Below, piece after piece: positions 50,108-62,392 of a stretch of DNA of 64,000 nt (its first letter is position 1; each line of letters opens with the position of its first letter). Origin of the DNA: Drosophila pseudoobscura (lineage: Eukaryota; Arthropoda; Insecta; Diptera; Drosophilidae); assembly GCF_009870125.1 (NCBI RefSeq), contig NC_046683.1:46639869-46703868 (forward strand), given 5' to 3'. The notes under the pieces were generated by a model. The model was not told the origin of the DNA and made no database searches. It saw nothing but the letters and a program-made list of their open reading frames with translations. The translations under genes were made by a program, and so were the position numbers.

Positions 50108-51135
50108 ACAGAGATATACAAAGGATACTATACTATATGTAGGAACCAGAACGATGGAGAAGGAGAAGGAAATGGAGATGGAGATGGAGGAAACGGGAAC
50201 GGGAACAGAACCCCCTAGATAAATTATGAACAGAGAATTATGAACCCTACTACCCGACTAACGTGCGTAAGGAGAGCAAACAAATTTGAAAGAAACAAAA
50301 ACTATTAGTACGAATATAATTGTAGCAGCGATCTAAATGTATATACGATATTTGCGGTATATATTTTAGCTAGTAGCTAGTTTTTACCACACATACACAC
50401 GTCTTTGTCTTTGGAAGATGGAAGATCTTTTTTAAAGGAAATTAAATTAGAGCTAATGCAAAGTGATACAAAGGTGCTATACACACTCAAAACGAAGAAA
50501 AACGAAAATGGGGAAAATGCAAAAATTCGATGCAGATCGAGACGATGTAGAGCGGAATACGGAGAGAGATATGGATGGGGATGGGGACGGGGACGGGGAT
50601 AGGGATAGGGAGAGTGAGAATATTGATGAAATCTGGAATCTATTGCAAATTAGAAAGTAGAACAAACGGAAGGAAGGATGCTGTAAGAGAGTCGATAGAC
50701 AGACAAACAGACGGACACACGACAAAATGTATGCCAGCCAAGCAGCTAAATATAGTAAATATATATATATATATATTGTATATTGTATATCTAGGGATAA
50801 TGTGTAATCTATGGTTTTAAAACAAGCAAAAAGCAACAACAAATTAGCAAAAGTATAAACGTAAGGCGTAATTATTACAACATATATATGTGTATATATA
50901 TATATTGTAATCAGATTAGAGAGAGAGAGAGAGAGAGGAGTATTTATGTATTATGTATTTTTAAACGAAATTATTAACATAACGTACAGATCCAACTATA
51001 ATGTAAATCAATTTTCAGATAGGTTTGTAATTTTCTATGTATGTATGTAATTGTCGTGCGTAAGTTTTGTGCAACTATAAAAACAAACAGAAACCATACA
51101 ATAAAAACAAAATAAATGAAATGTGAATTTTTGGC
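50108..51135 (+). other. 3' UTR of the BCOR-type gene with poly(A) signals
   Basis: AT-rich with TA and GA microsatellites. AATAAA at 51100-51105 and 51111-51116 are the likely end signals, about 1 kb beyond the stop. Short frames near 50405-50660 are low-complexity and treated as UTR. Confidence 0.6.
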
Positions 51136-51179
51136 AATTTGAAAATGTTTTGTGTTATTTTTTGTTAAAGAAAAAAGAT

Positions 51180-53380
51180 AAATCCCAGTGAACACACATC
51201 AAAAACTACATTTTTTCTGAACCTGATTTTGATATAACCTATTTAAATATTTTCCCAAAAAGAATGGGAAATAAAAACACTGGATCTATATTTGAGATTA
51301 AATAAGTTCCGCTAGAAAACGCGTCGTGTAACACAGCATATCACATATGTACTTATTTCGAATATTCAAAGCGGTTCAGTTGAGTTTTCCCGATGTATGG
51401 TGTGGTATGGATGTACCATTACCAAAAGAATAGCCGGGGATTGTCATTAGATCGCTTAATTTATAGGACAATACGTATCTCCCCCATGTTCCGCATGTTG
51501 TGAGAAATAGGGGAGTGCTCCATAAGTTTTTAGGTCTATCTAAAACTCAATGTCTACAAATATTCAGACCATTTTCCAAGGGATCCCAAACGTAAGTCAG
51601 GATCCGGCCCAAGAACTCTAATATTACAGCACAGCATTTGGTATTGTAGGTGCAACACTTTATTCAATTTTGGGTCAGTCCCTATGGGATAGAGTTAATA
51701 TTTGGATGGTTTTTCATTAGAAATGCAATGAGGACACAACGTTTCCAGGTCCGTCTTCACTTACTTACTTCACTACACTACTCTGAGAAGGGAGGCACAG
51801 GAATTTCATGGTTCTTTCAATCTCTCAGAGCGATTAGGCAGTCTAGTCTGACCTGGGACTATATACACCTACTAGCTGACCCGTATAATCATTTGGTTCA
51901 GTATTGTGAACTATTTCTGTTGCTCCGAACGATGCCATTTGGAAACACGAATGTGCGAATGGACTTCAGGAACAGGTTTGAATCTGGATTTCAGGTAATG
52001 GCTCTTTTCCTGATGAGAAACACGTACCCTCTGACTCATGTTCGACTTTGAGCGCATGAAAATGCGGGCATTCTTTGTCCATAGCCAAGAACGCACCCAA
52101 GATTTCGCGAAGAGGGGAAGTATTTCTACTAATGAGCATGCTGAAGGAGAGGCCAGCTGACCACCCCTGCCGTCCCCTGGGTACACCCTAGTCTATAGCA
52201 TCAATCAGCACTTTCCGATGAGCGGATTATTCAATATTTGGCTCGTACATAAATGCGAGATGAAGAAACGAAGCGGATGTACATCCTCGATGTACTTGTT
52301 GGCGTTGTCTGCCATTTTCTCTGTGACAGTCCATAACGCACCTGCGCTGTCTTTGTTGATTTCGTTCACCTTGTGCCTCTTGTGATTGAGATTCTTCGAC
52401 TTTTTTGATACAAAAATAATAGAATCCCCATTAAGTTTATAAACTATATTCAATAAAAATTCATACAAATCGGTAGAGCTGTTTGGGAGGAGTTGGGCCA
52501 CAGTCGAAGAGGATACGGGTGTATTACATTTGTTGTGGATGTGCGTAAAACCCAGAAGGAAACGTTTGCGACCCCATAAAGTACATAAATTCCTGATCAG
52601 CATCAATAGCCGAGTCGATATAGTCATATCTGTCCGTCACGATGATCGCCTAGGTCTCAGAGACTGTGTTTGTGTTTTTGTTTGGAAATTTGTAAACACC
52701 TCTTCCGACCCAGGACGAAAATCTGCCTAAGAGAAATCGCAGAATCATAGAGAACGACCACATCTACCAAATTTCAGAATTTGGATCAGATCGGATCATT
52801 AGTACTATATCCAGTACAAACAAATGTTTAATTTTAATTTCTACGAAATTTTTAATGGTTTTACACATTTTTTCTCCGGATGTACGACTATTCCCTTCAT
52901 AAATATTCTACTTTATCTATTTTCTTCACTTAAATTAAGCGTTCAACTTTCTGTTACATATGTGAGTTTTTATAGAACGGTGTTCTTTAGTTAAAAAAAT
53001 GTGTTCATGCTCGAACAAAGCACGAGTTCAAATTCGATAACACACCGATATCAGTTGGCGCCCATTGGGCAAGCGATAAAAGTTCTCTCAGCTCACTCAC
53101 ATGCTTGCCTCTCTTTCGTGCGTGTGTGTGTGCGATTGTATGCATGAGCGAGCTTTGAGCTGAAAGCTTCGCTGCTTTCATATGATTGCCGTCCTTGTTC
53201 TTCAAATGCACGTTTAAAGGCCAAGAATAAATTCGTTGCTGCTGCTGTCCTTGGCCCCGCTACTCTCCGGAGATCCACATACGCGCGCGCACACACACAC
53301 ACTATGCGAGGGCTTTCCGTCTTCTTCTACCTACGCCAACAACTTTTGCTACTCTTTACTGTGTTCCCGTTTGCGTGTTG
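51180..53380. other. Intergenic with a possible decayed gene on the minus strand
   Basis: No intact gene. On the minus strand two adjacent frames (52627-52205, 140 codons, ending FFISHLCTSQILNNPLIGKC, and 52186-51911, 91 codons) have less biased composition than typical noise and could be remnants of one gene or element. I recognise no domain. Confidence 0.25.
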
Positions 53381-53389
53381 GCCTACAGA

Positions 53390-54855
53390 CCTAATTTTTT
53401 GCGTGCGTTGTGCGCGGCTCCGTGAATAGTTTTTCCCGAAAAATAAAAAATAAACCACAAACCAAATGAGAGGGAGAGTGCAAAATAGAGATTAAAGTGA
53501 AAGTAAATGGTGCGAAAAGAACTCTCAACAATCGAGCGCTAGTCTGTGTATAAAATAATTCTCCATGTGTCCATAACGGGAGTGGAGTGGACGGACTGTG
53601 TTGTGCCCCATCGTGCTGTGTTCCTCGGGTTCTCGCTGTGTGTTTTCTGCTGCTAATGTGCAATTTTTATGAAATTATCACAGAATGAGGCAAGGCGATA
53701 GATAGCGCTGTTGTTGTGTCATAGAATTGGAGCAGCAAGCAGCAACAAAAAATTAGCAGCCAGCCAGCAGCCCCTGCCCCCGCTCCGTAAAAGTAAACGC
53801 AACAACAAGTTCCCCTCTATATCTCTATCTGTGTGTGCCTGGTGCCTGTGTGTGTACCCACACAGAAAACTGTGCTGTGTGTGTAATAGGAATTGCAATT
53901 TATATGTACCGAGCTTTTCGCTTGTTGCGCGCGTGCGACGATTGTGCAAGAAGAGTTTCCTATTTCCCATTGCAATAATTTCATTCTCGCCTGTCCTCCG
54001 TTGTGTGTGCGTTTCTCCCAAAAACCAAAATTCGATGTGAGAAAGACCAGGCGAAAGAGGAAATAGGCGAAACAAGCCAGCGAATAGCAAGAGAATCGCG
54101 AGAACTGGCGCAGTAGCGCACAAAAAAAAGAACGAATAGTGAGAACAACACAAAAAAAATAAAATCGCAAATGCGTTCGGCGTCGCTGGCTGTGTGTGTG
54201 TGCGTGTCCGCGTCTGGGCCTGGTGTCTGTGTGAGGGGGGCGCAAAAAATATGCTAAAAAAGCTTTCGTCGTTGCCTCCGTTGTCGTCGTCGTCGTCGCA
54301 GCAGCAGCAGCAGCAGCAGCTGCTCGCACAGGCGGAAACTGTTGCTGCAGGCCGTGGCAGAACCAGAGCGAGAGAGGAAGAGATACACCGAGTGGAGAGG
54401 GAGTGAGCGAGAGATCGATCCGCCGAAAGGGAGACAGCATTATGAATCACACGCAAGCTTTGTTTTGCGAATTATAAATTCGCCTTCTCCACGAATTCCC
54501 ATGTGAAGCGGAGGACCGACAACAAAATAGAGAGACACACAGAGAGAAAGAGAGAGAGAGAAACAAAAGCGAAAACCAACAAAAGTCCAAGACATAATAA
54601 TAGAACTTTTGCTTTCGGTTCCAACTGGTTTTTGTATGCCCAAAGAGAACTAAGGAGAGCGGGCGAGAGAGCGAGACCCAACCAGACAACAAAGAGGCGG
54701 CAGCTTCCAGCGCTGCTTCTTCTCCTTCTTCTCTTCTCTGCGATCGTCTTGGAATCATAGCTGGAAACCGGGCGCATGCGCAGAAGCCAAAACGAAGGAA
54801 CGAGAACGTGTCGCAGTCAGCGTCAACGTCAACGTCAACGTCAGCTGCATGAAAG
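53390..54855 (+). promoter_or_regulatory. Long 5' leader exon with upstream ORFs
   Basis: Leader-like sequence ends with a strong donor (gaaag/gtgagt at 54855/54856) that pairs with the acceptor at 55906, just ahead of the coding exon at 56074. It contains several ATGs opening short frames, including 53711-54040 (109 codons) and 54194-54406 (70 codons, Ser and Gln runs), and a cgtcaa repeat (about 54819-54840). The start site near 53390 is a guess from the change in composition. Such uORF-rich leaders usually imply translational control (inference). Confidence 0.45.
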
Positions 54856-55906
54856 GTGAGTCCACGTCCCTCTTCCCCACTAGCTTCCTCTAGAACTCCA
54901 ATCCCCTTCCCCCTCCTCCTCCAAAGCTGTCCGTCTGTCAGGTCTTTTGTCTAGTTGGGCGAGAACCCGCACAGGGGTTGAATGGGATTGGTTAGGGGGG
55001 ATCTCCGAGCACGAAACCCAACGAAACGAATAAGAAATAACTCGAAAGTCGAATAAAGTTAATTAAAGTTACATACATAAATACATAAATACATACTTTA
55101 CATATTCAAGTTTCGTCAGAGTGGGGGGGATTACCAGTTTTTCGGTTTTATGAAGTGGAAAAGTGTTTCCAAAGGGGGGGAAGAACCAGACACGAAAGTA
55201 ATAACTAAAGTTAAATGGATCTTAACTTTGGGAACTGTCGGTAGAAGAGGGTCCCATTTCATGAGAAAAAAACAAAAGAAAAACACAAGCTTTCTGGGGT
55301 GGGATTAACCCTAGGGTCGCCCATGGGAAGGGTTCGTTCTCGTTCTCCCTTTTTCAGACCCCTCCTAGGGATCGGGTGAAGAGGGAGTACCGTTAATTAG
55401 ACACTTAATTCGGTTCAAATACATATTGATTAGATTCTTGATTCGAAGTGTCCTTTCCTGACATTGTCATAACTTAATTCATTATTAACGATCTGGGAAC
55501 TAGGAGCTAGGAAGAAGGGAAAAGGTTAAAGGACAAAAATACCAACTAAAAGCTCTGCCTTGTATTTGGGTCAAATGTATTTATATTTAATGATTATCGT
55601 TACTATTTTGTCCCGTACATTTCGTAATATATTCCTTTGGAAAAGGGTTTCAAACATTCAGTTTGGGCAATAGAAAGAAATCTCGCAGAAAGCTCACAGG
55701 AAAAAAGCTCGCAAAGCTTTGGGCTGTAAAGAGTTGACCTTGACATGCTTTCGAATACAGTTGGGTTTGTCCTTGACCTACATACACACATGCACGCATT
55801 GCACAGAAGAACGTGACCTTCAACTTGACCTTGCGTTGTCTGGCTCCGGTAAATGCATATTTCCTGATTTCTGATTTGTGTTTTTTTTTTGTTTTTGTCT
55901 TTGCAG
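54856..55906 (+). other. Intron between leader and first coding exon
   Basis: GTGAGT at the 5' end, and a long T tract with TTTGCAG at the 3' end. There is no coding signal inside. Confidence 0.6.
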
Positions 55907-56073
55907 GTTCTTTTAAGTGTAAGAAATTATACAAATAATTCTACTACCGTTACCTGCCACCAATCACCAATCCAGCAACAATACACATCACAACGAAACG
56001 TACAAAAATACAAGTTATACCATATATACTAGATATATAGAAAGAATATAATACACCCAGCCCCCTGTATAAG

Positions 56074-56199
56074 ATGGACACCTTCAATGTACCTTTGCTG
56101 GCGGAGAGCACCAGCAGCAGCAGCAACTATGCGACAGCAGCAGTCACAGAGGCCACAACAAGCAGCAGCCATCATCATCACCTGCAGCAGCAGCAGCAT

Positions 56200-56231
<32 letters not shown>

Positions 56232-56607
56232 ACAGCAACAACAGCAACAACATCTCATGGCCCACCATCACAAGGATCAGATGCTGGCGGCGGGAAGTAG
56301 TCCCATGCTGCCGTTCTTCAGCTATTCGCAGCTGCAGCTGCAGCAAAAGGATAATCCTGCCACCAGCAGCAGCAATGGTGCAACTGCAGCATCCGACGGA
56401 GCAGAGGCAGCAGCGGCGGCGGCAGCAATAGCCACAGATAACTTCGATGGCAGCCAATTGGATGGTGGCATCTCTCTGAGCGGCCTCTGCGATCGCTTCT
56501 TTGTGGCCAGTCCCAATCCGCATAGCAATAGCAACATGATCCTAATGGGATCCACCACTCCAACAACCACAACAACCACCCAAAACAACAGCATCAACCA
56601 CAACCAT

Positions 56608-56640
<33 letters not shown>

Positions 56641-57349
56641 TTGGAGGCTAAAAACGGAACCAGCCACACAGGTGGGGGGGCTCCGCAATCGGGGCAGAGA
56701 AGCGGAGGATCAGTCATCATCCAGTCGGTGACCGTTCCCTCATTTGCCAACATCCTGTTCTCCCACCGAACATCCCAGGGCACAGCCAATGAATGCATCG
56801 ATCCGTCGCTGCTGCAGAAATCCACGCTGTCCAGCAGCTCCATCATAGAGTACCATCAGCTGAAGCCCCTGGCAGCGAGTGCCAGCAATTCGGGGTCCGT
56901 TTCCACCACCAATTTCCTGTCCTCGAACACCGCTCAGCTGCTGGACTTCGATGTGCAAGGCACATCCAAGGATGATAGCCACATAAGCACCACCACAACC
57001 ATCGCAGGAGTGGGAGTAGGTTCGGGATCAGGATCGGGCTCGGGCTCGGGCTCGGGTTCCGGTTCGGGTGCAGCAACAACAACAACAACAATCACTGCCA
57101 ATCAGACAAGAAGCTCGTTGCACAGCATCGAGGAATTGGCTGCCAGCTCCTGTGCTGCACCCAAAGCCACCCAATCAACCAACGGGAATGGGAACGAGAA
57201 CCACAGTACAACGCATCAGCAGCAACAGCAACAGCAACAACAGCAACATCACATGCAACAAAGTGGCAACCACAGTGGATCCAATCTCAGCTCCGATGAT
57301 GAGTCCGTTTCGGAGGATGAGTTCGGCCTGGAAATCGATGATCACGGAG
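56074..57349 (+). CDS. First coding exon (425 aa) of a probable transcription regulator, partial
   Basis: The exon begins at 55907 and coding at ATG 56074 (MDTFNVPLLAESTSSSS). It ends at 57349 with a phase-1 GTAAGT donor; downstream exons lie outside the window. The region is disordered: poly-Gln flanked by His (about residues 34-68), Ala runs, poly-Asn (about 175-192), Gly-Ser repeat (about 317-333) and a second poly-Gln (about 380-395). It ends with an acidic SSDDESVSEDEFGLEIDD. This is the architecture of an N-terminal activation region of a Drosophila transcription factor. The ecdysone-inducible nuclear receptor E78 (Eip78C) is one candidate, because such exons precede a DNA-binding exon, but I cannot confirm it. 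The conserved-looking core is about 200-300 (VTVPSFANILFSHR, SSSIIEYHQLKPLA). A read-through past the donor would stop after 18 codons. Confidence 0.7.
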
Positions 57350-60300
57350 GTAAGTCCAGATCTAGTTCTAATATTCTATATGCGATAATCCCCACTCCAA
57401 TATAAAAGTGTTTTGGCAATATTCTGTTGCTCTGCGAAAGGTCTGCAGAGCTAATACAAATTTCGGATTTCAGGAAAAATTAAAAAGGATAAATACAAAG
57501 CAAAAACAAAGGAAAATTTAACCAAATTGGAGTGATAATTAAATCAAATAAAGTGAAAATAAAACAAATTAAAGTGATTAAAAATCATAAATAATATAAA
57601 TAATAATAAATACAAAATAAAACTACGAATTCAACAGGTCGGGTATTTTTTTTAAGTGTTAAAACTAAAATTATTGGTGTAAAATGTTTTGAAATATTCT
57701 ATAAAATGTGGACTTTAATTTAGTGAATTTTTGTATTATTAGAAAAGGTTGAATTGTTAGTTGCTTTTTTTTGAAGAGCCTTAAATTGGGGTTTGATTTC
57801 AAGAATATATTTACAAAGGCTCGAGGCTTTCCCCCGCTGGTATCTGGAGGTCACAGGACTCCCAGACCTGCCAGACTTGGTTTGAGGTACAGGAATACAG
57901 AAGGAACACGTGGTTCGACCCTACGATTCCCGATACTTCATATGATACGTGTGTGATGCATATCAATTGATAACCAAGATGTAATCTCTAGACGCATTTG
58001 TTTGGCATTCCATTTGAATCGAGTAAAACCTTGACAGTTTTCGCAAACTTGTCATTACACTACCCTCTAATGGCCTCCTCCTCCGCGCGACTCCAGTCGC
58101 TCGTCTCGGATCTCGGATCTTGAATCTTGAATCTTTTTGTGTGCCAAGTGCAATGCTAAGTTTAAGCATATGCATGCCTACCCCGCCCCTCGCCCCTCGC
58201 CAGCGACTACCTCCTACCCCCTTGGGGGGCTCGCGACTCCATGCCGTAGGATGCAGCCATAAAAATCCATTGGAAATGTCTTAAAAAACAAAAAACAGAA
58301 CAAAATGCAACTAACCTACTTTCTGGGTTTCCGATGTTTGGGGAAAACGAAGCTCGAATACCCTCTACAATACCTCCAGAAATATTATCAATTCAGCGGC
58401 AAACGTGATTGAAATCCACTTTAAAAAACCCTTGAGGTTTAAGCGTAAAGTAATTGTATTTTTATGTACATACAAATGATGAAATATCATCAGCAATATG
58501 TTGATGTATGTTCCAAGCATATTGTAATTGTACTTCATATGTTTCCGACCGAATGTCTACTCCTTCCTCAGCCTTTCTTTCAATCAAATGTACAGGCCTA
58601 TATGTGCAGAGGGGAATATGGGGAATTACCATTTATTTCCATATAATTATGGCCTGATATTATATTTTAAATTTATTGCAATTCACCGACAAAAAAATAC
58701 CCCAAAAGTGCAGCTTATTTTTAGCCAATTGTTATACTATTTTATTTAACTATTATCTATTCATTTTTTTCGAATTTTTTTTTAATTATACCCTCTTTTT
58801 CTATATCTCCTCTAAGAATAGAGTCCCTCTAACATATTTAACTATCTAAAAAGTATCTGGGCTAATGGTGTGGATATATAATTTCTTTAAAAATAGGAAA
58901 TAGGAAACGGTAGATGTTTTTACATTTAATAACTTGTAAAATGAACAATCCATGTTTTTTTATAGGAAAAAATGTATATACAAAAAGTCTTGAACGATTC
59001 GCAGAGTTTTTTTTTGTAATTATGTAACCCAAGACCAAGCCAACCCAAAACTTTTGTTTTCTTTACATGTTTTGATAAATATCTTTAAAATGTTGCAACA
59101 TTTTGCGTCACGCCCGATTGGGGAGGGCCGATATACCCTCCACTCACTTGTAGGGTATCCGCAGAATGCAAATGCAGAAATATTCGCCTCAAAATCGTGA
59201 TGTCAATGCGTGTTCGGCAATCAAATGAGGCAGACCAGAGCGACAGACAGACAGACCGACAGACAGTCAGTCAGACAGATGCCTGCCAAATGTTGATGAT
59301 GCACGCATACACATTTATGCAGCCTGTATCTTTTTATATGTAAATGTATCTGTAAGTTGCAGTTGTTGAGTCAGTGGTAAATGTGTGTGTTTGTTTTATT
59401 GACATTCAGCAATGTCAGAAGAACCACCCTGCCCCAGCCCCAACCCCAACCGCTCCTCCTTGGCAACCTTCAATCAGAAACAAAAACAAAACTAAAACCC
59501 GCAAAAGTGCAGCTTAAATTGTACACTCTTTCATCCTCAGAGACAGAGATAGAGACGGAGCGAAAGAGAGAGAGGGAAAATGGAGCAAGGTCAGTTTGGG
59601 GCATTAGAATTTGGGTCAAGCTCAGGCGTGAATTTGTTGTTGCAGCACAGCACATCGCAGCACAGCGCAGCGCAGCGCAGCACTCAATCGCGTCGCGTTG
59701 CATTGCGTTTTCTAATATTGGAGATTGGGCCCAAGGAGAAAAAACAAAAAGCGAAATTGCATAGAAATTTGAAGGTCATTGTGTGCATCAGCGCAGCGGC
59801 AGCGTGTTCGTTCTCTCTCTCTCTCTGTCTCTCTCTCTCTCTCTCTACCTCTCTCTGTCTGTCTGTCTCTCTTTTACACACTCTCCGGTCTATGTAGCTG
59901 CTGCTCCTCTGCTGCTGTTCTGCCTCAGTTGCTTTTATTTCGCAGTCACCGCGTTGCCGTTGCCGCTGCCGCTGCCGCTGCTGCCGCCCGCCATTTGCCG
60001 GCTGACATTGACATAGATTGCCGCGTCGCTGCTGGCGTTGGCTGGCGCTGCCTTGCGTCTATGGCTAGCGCCCCAAAGGATTTAAATGGGTCAAAGTCAG
60101 AGCCAGCGACGGCGACGGCAGCGGCAGCGGCAGCTTGTTGCATGGCAAAAATAAAATAGCAAAATGCAGCAAATTGGGGCACGGCATTGACAATGCATAT
60201 AGAATGCATGTACATATGTACATATGTATGTAATCCATATACTGGTTCTATCGTCGAATGCACTGCAAGGTCGCGAAATTAATGCGAAGGCTGGCGCTGT

Positions 60301-60404
60301 CGTAGTTAGCCAGACCAGACCCAGAGTCTGCCCCAAGGACCTTGCCACCCCATCCACACAACCACCCACCCACCCGCTTTGTGTGCGTGTGCGTGTGCCT
60401 GCTG

Positions 60405-60436
60405 TTGTTCTGTTCTGTTCTGTTCTGTTCTGCTAC
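60405..60436. repeat. (TGTTC)n pentanucleotide repeat
   Basis: About six uninterrupted TGTTC units. Confidence 0.85.
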
Positions 60437-61863
60437 CTGTTCAAGGTCATTCTATATGCAAATTACGTCTGCCATTTTGTCTGATTCCCTCCCCTGGCGG
60501 CCTTGGGCCTTGGAAAAGGATTGCGAAGCGGCATTGGGGCAGGTTTACTCGCATACTCGTCGTTTTTAAAGAAGGCTTGCTTCCATGAATTATGGCTTGA
60601 CCTGACCCAGATGGCGTCGGTTCTTAAAGCTCACTAAAGGTCAAAAATAAGAGAAAGCGGGGATTCAAATTGGATTAAATCAATACTTAACCCGTACAAT
60701 GCACGAGTGAGGATTGCAGACAGATCTGGCATTTATTTAGGTAATTAATCAACAATTATGTGGTAATTATGGGCTGAGATATTTCGGGGTTTGGCAAAGG
60801 ACATAGGTAAGGGTAGGCTCGAGTCCTGTCCTGCAGCGATATACAGGGGTCTTTAATGATTGCTCAGGCCTGGCTTTCGTGGGCGGCCCATTGTTGTGTT
60901 CTTTTAGCAAAAAACACTTGGCATACCTTGGTCAATCAATTAGCCAAGAATTTGGCCAAGCAAGCGTGGAAATCCCTCAAATTCTATCCTCCACTTTGGT
61001 CATTCACACTCGCTTTATTTGTATTTCTGTTTCTGTTTCGAATTCGAATTTGAATTCTAATTCTTTCTCACGGTAAAGGTTGCTAAACCGCAAGTGCTGT
61101 AATGGAATCGCACTCACAGACACAGCAAAAAGGGGGGTGGGAAGGGGGCTTAGTCAAGCGATCACAAAACAGAAATCTTGTAAATGCAATCAAGGATGGA
61201 GCATTGAACAAAAGTGCATAGAAATATCAAGTTTTGGTCGCCGCCTGCCCTCAAGAACCATTCAATGGAAACAAACAACAACAACCGAACAATACTCGTG
61301 ATAATGATAATGAAAGCAATTAAAGGAGGCGATTGGATGGATGGATGGTTGGTGCTGTTAAGGGGGGCTTTCAAGGGGCGGCGTGGGCCGTGGGGTGTCG
61401 ATTGTTGTTTGTTTTTTTTCGCTAATTGTTTAACTAAGTGAATAGTAATTAGGGGGGAGCGTGCGGCCTGGCAAAGGAATGTTTTTCCTTCAATGGAAAC
61501 ACACAGTTTAGTGTTTTTTTTTTTAAATGAGATTTTCTGGTCTGATGAATTGTTGAACTTTTGATGGGTTTTTCGTTGAAATTAGGTAGAATTACACAAC
61601 CATGATTTCTCATGGACTCCATATATTTATAATGTATAATATATGTACATGTTTGGGGCTTTCCGCTGGCTATAAATTCTTTGGAAGGACATTTGGTACA
61701 TACATAGGTATGTATCAAAAGTTGTATTGTTTGAAATATGTTTAATTTTTTCAGAATTGATATTGTTTTGCTGTGGATCTATGACGCACCTTACTTTTTA
61801 AATTAAACAAAAGCTAGGGTGAAGTATATTCTTTAGATATTCATTATTAACTTTCTTTCCCCA

Positions 61864-62392
61864 TTAATAGCATTTTTCACGGTAGACCTCATCGGGAATT
61901 TCGTCCCCAATTTTCTGCTCCAATTCATGTTTTATTCGGGTCTTTGTATATTCCCTGCATGAAACCTTAATGGATTCAGTTCCCGAAAGGATCAAAAGCA
62001 TACAAATGAGTCTTTCATTTAGCAGATAAGGTCCCAAAACCAGAACAGATATCGCTCTTTGATACCTTTTAATTGCTATCCTATTAGCTGAAATGCTTAT
62101 CATGCTTTTCGCATACAAATTATGATTTTCTGTGATGATCTTTGGGTTTTCTCTACAGCAGGAACAATTTGGTGTCTCTGTTAGCTTGAGTGTCAAATAT
62201 CTTTTATCCTGCCACATATTTTGTTGACCATATATGAGATTTGCGACATATTTTTGTCATGCTTTTATACGGCTTAAATTTAGCTTCTTTGCCCATTTTT
62301 CTTCTTTCCAAAAACTGCAAAGTTTCTTCCCTTCTTGAGGGGATATGTGAAGACTCTGTGAAGTTGTCTTGAACCGGACTACAGTGTAGCAA
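61864..62392 (-). pseudogene. Possible small nested minus-strand gene or remnant, two overlapping frames
   Basis: On the minus strand, 62392-62204 opens MLHCSPVQDNFTESSHIPSR and ends KYVAG-stop. The overlapping frame from 62217 to 61864 continues MWQDKRYLTLKLTETPNCSC for 117 codons and ends PDEVYREKCY. Composition is unlike low-complexity noise, with mixed hydrophobic and charged residues. A single frame shift or a short intron near 62204-62217 would join them. I recognise no family, and conservation is unknown. It lies in the intron of the partial regulator gene. Confidence 0.3.
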
